Shown here: one piece after another, positions 5,637 through 10,510 of the stretch
Layout: every line of letters starts with the position of its first letter
Position numbering within the stretch: the stretch's first letter is position 1
NCBI GenBank assembly: GCA_028288875.1
Contig: JAQGHK010000431.1
Location: 1-10,510, forward strand
Direction: 5' to 3'
Origin: Phycisphaerales bacterium
GTDB taxonomy: Bacteria > Planctomycetota > Phycisphaerae > Tepidisphaerales > Tepidisphaeraceae
DNA: 10,510 bases
Program-made: the position numbers and the translations under genes
Notes under the pieces: generated by a model
What the model saw: only the letters and a program-made list of their open reading frames with translations
Databases searched by the model: none
What the model was told of the DNA's origin: nothing

Positions 5637-6650
5637 ATGAGCGGGCTGTCAAATTTGTGGCGACCGCGTGACGTCCCCGTCACGCAGGTCCGGCCCGTGG
5701 GCCCGGGCGAGATCGCGCCGGCGCTGGGCCTGTTGCTGGGCAATTCCGAGCGGTTAGCCGACGGTGGATCGATCGCGGACTTCGAGGAAATTGCCCGTTT
5801 GCGGGACATTGATCTGCTCTCCATCCAGATCGCCACGCTCGACGGCAGGATCGCCGCGGCCGCCCTGCCGGTGATGAGCCCGGGCCATACCGTTTTGCTG
5901 CTGCTGAGCCCGGCCGGCCGGTCGGCGCTGGCGGCGGAACTGGTCGCCAAGTGTGCCAGTGCGGTGATCGCCGCCTTGCCCGCGGGCCATCGGCCGGGCC
6001 CAAACGGGGCATTGAATAGCCCCCTGAATGGCCCCCTGAACGGCCCGCTGGTTCAGGTCTTGTTGGACCCGTCTGAAGGCAAGGCGGCCGCCGCCCTGGA
6101 AGTTGCCGGCCTGCTGCCTTTGGCAACGTTGATGTATCTGCAGCGCCGGCTGAAGCGCGGTGCCTTCGCCGCCCCGGCGGGCCTGCACTTCGTCCACTAT
6201 TCGCCCGAATCACACGACCGCTTCGCCCGGGCCATCGAGGCCAGCTATATCGACAGCCTGGACTGCCCGCCGATGCGCGGCATGCGGCCGATCGACGACG
6301 TCATCGCCGGGCATAAGGCCACCGGCGATTTTGATCCGAACTGGTGGTTCTGCCTCACCGACGGCCCCGCCGCCGATTCCAATGAACTGGGCGTGCTGCT
6401 GCTGGCCCCCGTGACGGCCCAGCCGATGACAGAACTCGTCTATCTCGGACTGGCCCCCGAGGCCCGCGGGCAAAAGCTCGGCGATGAACTGGTGAAGCTG
6501 GCCCTGTCGATCGCCGCCGACCGCGGGCATGAACTGCTGACGCTGGCCGTCGATTCGAACAACGGTCCGGCGTTGCGGCTTTACTACCGCCACGGCATGG
6601 CCGAGATCGCCCGCCGCGTCGCCCTGATCCGCCCGCCGGCGAAGGCGTAA
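5637..6650 (+). CDS. GNAT acetyltransferase, apparently tandem-domain, 337 aa
   Basis: The C-terminal part (about 184-331) is a GNAT domain: ELVYLGLAPEARGQKLGDEL at 266-285 holds the acetyl-CoA binding motif (R277-G-Q-K-L-G282), followed by ELLTLAVDSNNGPALRLYYRHGM at 299-321, the usual last strand and helix. Transfer of an acetyl group from acetyl-CoA to an amine is expected; the substrate is unknown. The N-terminal half (about 17-170) follows the same order of strands and helices but lacks the glycine motif, so it may be a degenerate GNAT copy, as in MshD-type two-domain enzymes. The frame stays open upstream to 5043, but there it only mirrors the leftward exported-protein gene; the ATG at 5637 is the likely start. 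No ribosome binding site is seen; TATTGT at 5623-5628 could be a -10 element giving a nearly leaderless RNA. Confidence 0.85.
   Translation: MSGLSNLWRPRDVPVTQVRPVGPGEIAPALGLLLGNSERLADGGSIADFEEIARLRDIDLLSIQIATLDGRIAAAALPVMSPGHTVLLLLSPAGRSALAAELVAKCASAVIAALPAGHRPGPNGALNSPLNGPLNGPLVQVLLDPSEGKAAAALEVAGLLPLATLMYLQRRLKRGAFAAPAGLHFVHYSPESHDRFARAIEASYIDSLDCPPMRGMRPIDDVIAGHKATGDFDPNWWFCLTDGPAADSNELGVLLLAPVTAQPMTELVYLGLAPEARGQKLGDELVKLALSIAADRGHELLTLAVDSNNGPALRLYYRHGMAEIARRVALIRPPAKA
6012..6047 (+). repeat. Three-copy 12-bp tandem repeat inside the acetyltransferase gene
   Basis: Three units of 12 bp (TTGAATAGCCCC, CTGAATGGCCCC, CTGAACGGCCCG) follow each other in frame and encode Leu-Asn-Ser/Gly-Pro three times, residues about 127-138. 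The copies differ at few positions. The run lies in a probable loop of the N-terminal domain, where a change of copy number would keep the reading frame. Confidence 0.85.
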
Positions 6651-6653
6651 TCG

Positions 6654-6815
6654 CTATCGCGCGTTTCGTGGCATCCCGCCGCGCAGCATTCGCACGGTGC
6701 GGCGCGGCTCGCCATCGCTCGTGCCGACATACGCCGGCATCCAGCAGGCCAGCAGCACGCCGACCACCAGGAGCAGGACGATGAGCGTAGCGAAACGTTC
6801 GAGCCAACGGAGCAT
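6654..6815 (-). CDS. Small membrane protein or lipoprotein, 53 aa
   Basis: An ATG at 6815 opens a 53-residue frame ending in TAG at 6654-6656. The protein has a short basic start (MLRWLERF), a hydrophobic segment at 8-26 (LIVLLLVVGVLLACW) and an Arg-rich tail. Nearly all codons end in G or C, as in the neighbouring genes, which argues for real coding. LLAC at 21-24 resembles a lipobox, so it may be a lipoprotein with a 30-residue mature part, or simply a single-pass membrane protein. It converges with the acetyltransferase gene, with 3 nt between the stops. No ribosome binding site is seen and the family is not recognised. Confidence 0.6.
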   Translation of the reverse strand: MLRWLERFATLIVLLLVVGVLLACWMPAYVGTSDGEPRRTVRMLRGGMPRNAR

Positions 6816-6850
6816 TGATGAAGCTTACTGGCGCCGCAGCGATTTGTTTA

Positions 6851-6929
6851 GCCGCAGATGAACGCGGATGAACGCAGATAAAAAGTAAAATGCATTTCTG
6901 ATCGGCGTTCATCCGCGTTCATCTGCGGC
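6851..6929. repeat. Perfect 25-bp inverted repeat built from GATGAACGC units
   Basis: The arm at 6851-6875 is exactly complementary to that at 6905-6929, with a 29-nt AT-rich spacer between them. Each arm contains two tandem 10-base units ending in GATGAACGC, and the spacer begins with a decayed third unit (AGATAAAAAG). It lies between the small gene (start 6815) and the glycosidase gene (start 6979), upstream of both. The structure resembles dispersed palindromic repeats common in planctomycete and related genomes, as I recall them; there is no T-run that would make it an intrinsic terminator. No other copy is in this window. Confidence 0.9.
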
Positions 6930-6978
6930 CCACCAACTCTTTCGCAACCCGACGGCTTTCGGTTAGAACCCGCCGACT

Positions 6979-8961
6979 GTGATTGAATCGCTCCATTACG
7001 GCGTCTGCTACTTCCCTGAACATTGGCCGGAGTCGTCGGTTGACGATGATCTTTCCCGTATCCGCGATGCCGGGCTGGATTACGTCCGCATCGGCGAAGG
7101 CGCGTGGTCGTACTTCGAGCCGGCCGAGGGGCAGTACTGCTTTGACCTGTTCGACAAAGTGATCGACGCCTGCCAACAGCGCGGGCTTAAAGTCGTCTTC
7201 GGTACGCCGACCTACACCGGCCCCGCCTGGATCGGTCAAAAGTATCCCGAGGTTTACCGTTGGGACTTCAACCGCACGCCCATGAAGCACGGCGGGCGTC
7301 GCAACTACACCTATACCTCGCCCAAGTACCTGGACCTGTGCGACCGTATCGTCCGCGCCTTGGCCACCCACTACGCCAAGGCAAAGCCGATCCTCGCATG
7401 GCAAATCGATAACGAATTTAACAACGCGATGGGTGTCAGCTATTCGCCGACGGACACACTGGCCTTCCGCGCGTGGTTGCAGGCCCGCTACAAGTCGCTC
7501 GACGCGCTCAATAGCGCCTGGGGCACGCGCTTCTGGAGCCAGACCTACGACGCGTGGGAGCAGATCGACCTGCCTAGCGCCGTGCCGGCCTACAACAATC
7601 CGACGAAACTGCTGGACGAGTCCCGCTTCATCAGCGACACGGTCGTCGCCTTCTGCCGGCGGCAGGCCGACATTCTGCGGGCCGCCAACCCGCGCTGGCG
7701 GCTGACGCACAACGCATTGTTCGAAAATATCGACGGGCCCGCGCTGGTGAAGGAAATCGACTTCTGGTCCCACGATCAGTACCCGCAATTCTGGTCGGAA
7801 TGGACGGGCTACAACTTCCCGCTGATCCAGTCGCGCAGCCTCGGATTTCCGTTCGCCGTCCAGGAACAGCAGGCCGGCCCCGGCGGGCAGATGACCTATC
7901 TACACGCCACGCCGCGGCCCGGGCAGATGCGGCTCTGGAGCTACCAATCGTTCGCCCATGGCGCGAAAAACCTCGGCTATTTCTGCTGGAAAACCTGCCC
8001 CTTCGGCAGTGAGCAACACTGGCACGGCCTGCTCGACGCTGACGGCAAAAACACCCGCCGCCTTGGCGAAGCCAAGCAAGTCGGCGAAGAAATCCGCACG
8101 CTCCCGAAGGACGTGTGGGATGCCCCCGTCGATCGCGGTGTGGCCGTGCTGCGGGATTACGACAACGAGATCAACCAGAACCGCATTAACACCTATGTGA
8201 AGGCTGAGTGGGAACCCAAGGTCTGGACCGCCGTTTGCGGCCACGCGCACCTTAGCGTGGACATGACATGGACCGGCAGCGATTGGACCGGCTATAAGGT
8301 GCTCGTCGCCAGCCATCTGCGAATCGTCGATGCCACGCTGGCGCAGAAGTACGACGCCTTCGTCCGCGCCGGCGGCACGCTGGTGCTGGGCGCGCAGTCG
8401 GCCACGAAGGACCGCAACCTGCACATGGTCAAAGCCACTGCGCCGGGCGTCCTGCGCAAGCTGGCGGGCATCGAAGTGGAAGACTGGAGCAACGAGGCCA
8501 ACGGCCAATCGTTTACCGCCCAGACCGCCAATGGCCCGATCGTGCTGAACGGCTTTGTCGAACGGCTGAAGCTGCGCGGCGCCGAATCCATCGCCCACTG
8601 GGACCGCACCGACCCACTCCTGGCCGACGCCCCCGCCATCACTCTCCACGAAGTCGGCAAAGGCCGGGTGATCTACGTCGGCGGCTATGCGAACGAGGCC
8701 GCCGTCACGAAAATCCTCGACCTCGTCCGCCAATATGTCGACCTGCCGACGCTCGCCAGCGCCTCGGCGGAGGTCGAAGTCCTCCGCCGAGGCAGTGGCC
8801 GATTTGTCTACACCTGGCTGCTGAACCACAGCGGCGAATGGCAATACATCGAAGGCCTGCCGAACGGCCGGGAACTGATCGACGAGAAAGTGATCGATGG
8901 CAAGATCAAGCTCAAGCCGTACGGCGTGGCAATCGTGCAATCACGAAGACGCGGGGCGTAA
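6979..8961 (+). CDS. GH42 family beta-galactosidase, 660 aa
   Basis: A glycoside hydrolase of family 42, expected to release terminal beta-galactosyl (or related) residues from short oligosaccharides by a retaining mechanism. The start HYGVCYFPEHWPE at 6-18 and RIGEGAWSYFEPAEG at 37-51 are family hallmarks. The acid/base is Glu146 in WQIDNEFN (141-148) and the nucleophile is probably Glu296 in FAVQEQQAGPGG (292-303). The TIM barrel covers about 1-390, the middle trimerisation domain about 395-600, and a small beta domain the end. The length is normal. There is no signal peptide, so it acts in the cytosol on imported sugars. The metal-site cysteines known from some GH42 enzymes are not evident. 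The start is GTG at 6979: a stop lies in frame at 6964, and no ribosome binding site is visible. The gene converges with the PhyH gene 20 nt downstream. Confidence 0.95.
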   Translation: MIESLHYGVCYFPEHWPESSVDDDLSRIRDAGLDYVRIGEGAWSYFEPAEGQYCFDLFDKVIDACQQRGLKVVFGTPTYTGPAWIGQKYPEVYRWDFNRTPMKHGGRRNYTYTSPKYLDLCDRIVRALATHYAKAKPILAWQIDNEFNNAMGVSYSPTDTLAFRAWLQARYKSLDALNSAWGTRFWSQTYDAWEQIDLPSAVPAYNNPTKLLDESRFISDTVVAFCRRQADILRAANPRWRLTHNALFENIDGPALVKEIDFWSHDQYPQFWSEWTGYNFPLIQSRSLGFPFAVQEQQAGPGGQMTYLHATPRPGQMRLWSYQSFAHGAKNLGYFCWKTCPFGSEQHWHGLLDADGKNTRRLGEAKQVGEEIRTLPKDVWDAPVDRGVAVLRDYDNEINQNRINTYVKAEWEPKVWTAVCGHAHLSVDMTWTGSDWTGYKVLVASHLRIVDATLAQKYDAFVRAGGTLVLGAQSATKDRNLHMVKATAPGVLRKLAGIEVEDWSNEANGQSFTAQTANGPIVLNGFVERLKLRGAESIAHWDRTDPLLADAPAITLHEVGKGRVIYVGGYANEAAVTKILDLVRQYVDLPTLASASAEVEVLRRGSGRFVYTWLLNHSGEWQYIEGLPNGRELIDEKVIDGKIKLKPYGVAIVQSRRRGA

Positions 8962-8981
8962 CACGTCCGTTCACTGCGTGC

Positions 8982-9872
8982 CTAATTCTTGATGGCGAAT
9001 GCATCCGCCTCATCGCGGATGTCGGCGGTGCCCTGGCATTCGGTGCTGTAAAGCACCTGACCCTGGTGCCGAGGGCGGCGGCCTTTGACCATGAGGTTCG
9101 GACGGTTGGCGGATTGGCCGCGCGTCTGGCGATTGTCGGGATGCTTGTAGCCTACACGGACGAGGCGGCGCATCTCGTTTGTCGTGTTCATGTAGCTGCC
9201 GTGCACGGTGTAGATGTTAAAGATGACGATGTCGCCCGCCTCGGCCGGCACGGGGGTGGTTTCTTCCAGCGGGAACTGCGCCCACGGCAGGTGCGGCGTG
9301 CAATGTTCCGTCTGGCCTTGATCGTTCACGAAACTGGTAATGTGTTCCATCGGCCCGAGCTTGTGCGAGCCGGCGGCGAAACGAATTTCACCATTGGCGT
9401 GACAGGTGTCATTCAGGTGCACCAGCACGTCGACATACCGCCCGTCCTGATGGTTGTAGAAGGCCAGATCCTGATGCATTGGGAACGGGTGCCCGGTTTC
9501 GGGCGGCTTGACGTGCATGGTCGAGTGATGCAACTCGACGGGCGCCCCATCGGGCTCGTCGTCGTCGGCCAGCAGCTGGCTCATGATGTCGGCGAGGTTG
9601 GGCTTGGTGACGGCCTTCATCCAGACGTCGCTGTAATACTGCAGGTCGTGCATGGCGATGAGCTTGCTCTTGGCCTCGTCCTCGATGTTCATCAAAGCCT
9701 GCCGCCACGGCCCCGTCCAACCGACACCGACATTGGCCCACTCGCGAATCATCCAGTCGAGCTCGGCGCGCATCGCGAGCGTTTCCTCGGGCGTGAAGAC
9801 CTTGGGGATGCGCAGAAATCCCTGCTCGCGGTACTGTTCGATCTGGCCGGGCGTTAGTTTCGTCGTGATCAT
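8982..9872 (-). CDS. Phytanoyl-CoA dioxygenase (PhyH) family Fe(II)/2-oxoglutarate oxygenase, 296 aa
   Basis: A non-heme iron oxygenase that couples decarboxylation of 2-oxoglutarate to oxidation, usually hydroxylation, of a substrate not revealed by the sequence. The start has the typical QIEQYREQGFLRIPKVFTPEE (10-30). The iron ligands are His133 and Asp135 in MHQDLAFYNHQDGRYVDVLVHLND (132-155) and the distal His224 in YTVHGSYMNTT (221-231); Arg235 or Arg236 probably binds 2-oxoglutarate. AAGSHKLGP at 166-174 is also typical. The length is normal for bacterial members. Planctomycetes have many paralogues, which seldom act on phytanoyl-CoA. The ATG at 9872 has only a weak GGGAAG upstream. The gene is divergent from an AraC-type regulator gene, a common pairing that suggests regulation by it, and convergent with the GH42 gene. 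Confidence 0.92.
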   Translation of the reverse strand: MITTKLTPGQIEQYREQGFLRIPKVFTPEETLAMRAELDWMIREWANVGVGWTGPWRQALMNIEDEAKSKLIAMHDLQYYSDVWMKAVTKPNLADIMSQLLADDDEPDGAPVELHHSTMHVKPPETGHPFPMHQDLAFYNHQDGRYVDVLVHLNDTCHANGEIRFAAGSHKLGPMEHITSFVNDQGQTEHCTPHLPWAQFPLEETTPVPAEAGDIVIFNIYTVHGSYMNTTNEMRRLVRVGYKHPDNRQTRGQSANRPNLMVKGRRPRHQGQVLYSTECQGTADIRDEADAFAIKN

Positions 9873-9954
9873 CGCTGCTTCCCGAAATGGTTAAAATCCG
9901 GACGCTCCGCCGCGGGCATCCTGTCGAATCGTCCGTATTCAACGCTGTCCCAGG

Positions 9955-9979
9955 CGATCGCTCAATTGCCCCGATCGCT
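9955..9979. promoter_or_regulatory. Candidate operator: 8-bp direct repeat in the divergent intergenic region
   Basis: CGATCGCT occurs at 9955-9962 and again at 9972-9979, a centre spacing of 17 bp, in the 147-nt space between the PhyH gene and the AraC-type gene. AraC-family dimers usually bind direct repeats about two helical turns apart, so this is a reasonable operator candidate. CGATCG is itself a palindrome and can recur by chance in GC-rich DNA. Confidence 0.4.
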
Positions 9980-10019
9980 TGATCGTTGGTAAATAAGCAA
10001 CACTGTGAACACGGTATCA

Positions 10020-10510
10020 ATGACAGCGTGGCCGCTGGATGCTCGTCCGGTAGTCAAAGTGGCCGGGCTGTTTCCGCTTCGGGCGAAGGGCTTTGACTAT
10101 GTCTATTGTGCAACCGTTCATGCGCTGCACTTTCACGAATATCGCGGAAGCATCCGCATCGACGGCCGTGTGTTTCCCATCGAGCCCGGGACACTGACGC
10201 TTTCGCCGGCCGAACTGGAATCCGCCTACGACATTCCGCGCCCCGGCGTTCATTGGTGCATTCATTTCATACCGCAGCCGGTGCGGGCGGCAAGGCCGCG
10301 CATCACGCTCCCATGGGTACGGCCGTTGGGCGCTCTGCAGGGAGAAGCGGTGCCGCGCTTTGCCCAGGTCGCACGGCTGCATCACGCGGCGGAACATGAG
10401 AAGGACGCAGCGATGGCAGCGGCCGCGTCGATCGCGTTACAGGAGCTGCTGGTGTGGTATGCCTTGCTGGACCGCGTTGGCCGAACCGCCGCGGCACCGC
10501 GCGGCGACGG
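10020..10510 (+). CDS. AraC-type transcriptional regulator, N-terminal sensing part (cut by window edge)
   Basis: An open frame from ATG at 10020 runs to the right edge without a stop (163 codons plus 2 bases). Residues 38-88 read as the cupin sensing domain of AraC-family regulators: LHFHEYRGSIRIDGRVFPIE, then PGTLTLSPAELESAYDIP and a HWCIHF strand. A helical part follows at about 121-153. The two helix-turn-helix motifs expected at the C terminus lie beyond the window, so the family call rests on the first half and on the context. A GTG in frame at 10005 is an alternative start, adding five residues; a stop at 9990-9992 bounds the frame. Divergent orientation from the PhyH gene suggests control of that gene and possibly the GH42 gene, in response to a small ligand such as a sugar. 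Confidence 0.8.
   Translation, partial: MTAWPLDARPVVKVAGLFPLRAKGFDYVYCATVHALHFHEYRGSIRIDGRVFPIEPGTLTLSPAELESAYDIPRPGVHWCIHFIPQPVRAARPRITLPWVRPLGALQGEAVPRFAQVARLHHAAEHEKDAAMAAAASIALQELLVWYALLDRVGRTAAAPRGD

Noticed and set aside
7900..8940. 346-residue leftward frame opposite the GH42 gene
   Set aside because: Shadow of a clear GH42 gene; no family features of its own. The same applies to the leftward frame at 6919-7788.
8838..9857. 339-residue rightward frame opposite the PhyH gene
   Set aside because: Shadow of PhyH, which has all its iron ligands on the other strand.

Overview
The window reads as part of a GC-rich bacterial chromosome, most likely a planctomycete and perhaps class Phycisphaerae. 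This is an inference from four things: a PEP-CTERM surface protein, a GH42 glycosidase next to a phytanoyl-CoA dioxygenase-like enzyme and an AraC-type regulator, strong G/C preference at third codon positions, and few clear Shine-Dalgarno sites. No rRNA, tRNA, CRISPR array, transposase or phage gene was seen.

Layout. Bases 1-75 hold the 3' end of a rightward gene. A GC-rich hairpin separates it from a leftward PEP-CTERM protein gene (239-802). Next is a complete leftward thiamine-biosynthesis unit: thiC (1029-2948), a good ribosome binding site, a TPP riboswitch (3041-3146) whose P1, P2, P3 and conserved cores can all be read, and a sigma70-like promoter (3155-3183) whose predicted start falls at the first base of the aptamer. 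Bases 3184-3585 have no convincing gene but carry a textbook intrinsic terminator facing right (3479-3513). No gene lies upstream of it on that strand, so a small RNA is possible.

From 5546 down to 3586 five leftward genes are tightly packed and are probably cotranscribed in whole or part: an exported protein of unknown function, a two-helix membrane protein, a HIT-family nucleotide hydrolase, a hypothetical soluble protein and a three-helix membrane protein. The first two overlap by 16 nt, and the HIT start codon directly follows the stop of the gene before it. Divergent from them is a rightward acetyltransferase with an apparent tandem GNAT architecture (5637-6650), which meets a 53-residue membrane or lipoprotein gene on the other strand tail to tail.

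The right part looks like a sugar-use locus. A GH42 beta-galactosidase-type enzyme (6979-8961) is preceded by a perfect 25-bp inverted repeat. It converges on a leftward Fe(II)/2-oxoglutarate oxygenase of the PhyH family (8982-9872). That gene is divergent from the N-terminal part of an AraC-type regulator that runs off the right edge. The space between them holds an 8-bp direct repeat at 17-bp spacing, a candidate operator. I infer that the regulator senses a small molecule, perhaps a sugar, and controls the oxygenase and possibly the glycosidase.

I see no clearly new defence or mobile system. The most interesting signals are regulatory: the thiC leader with a self-complementary octamer repeated inside and outside the aptamer, the orphan terminator, and the 25-bp inverted repeat.
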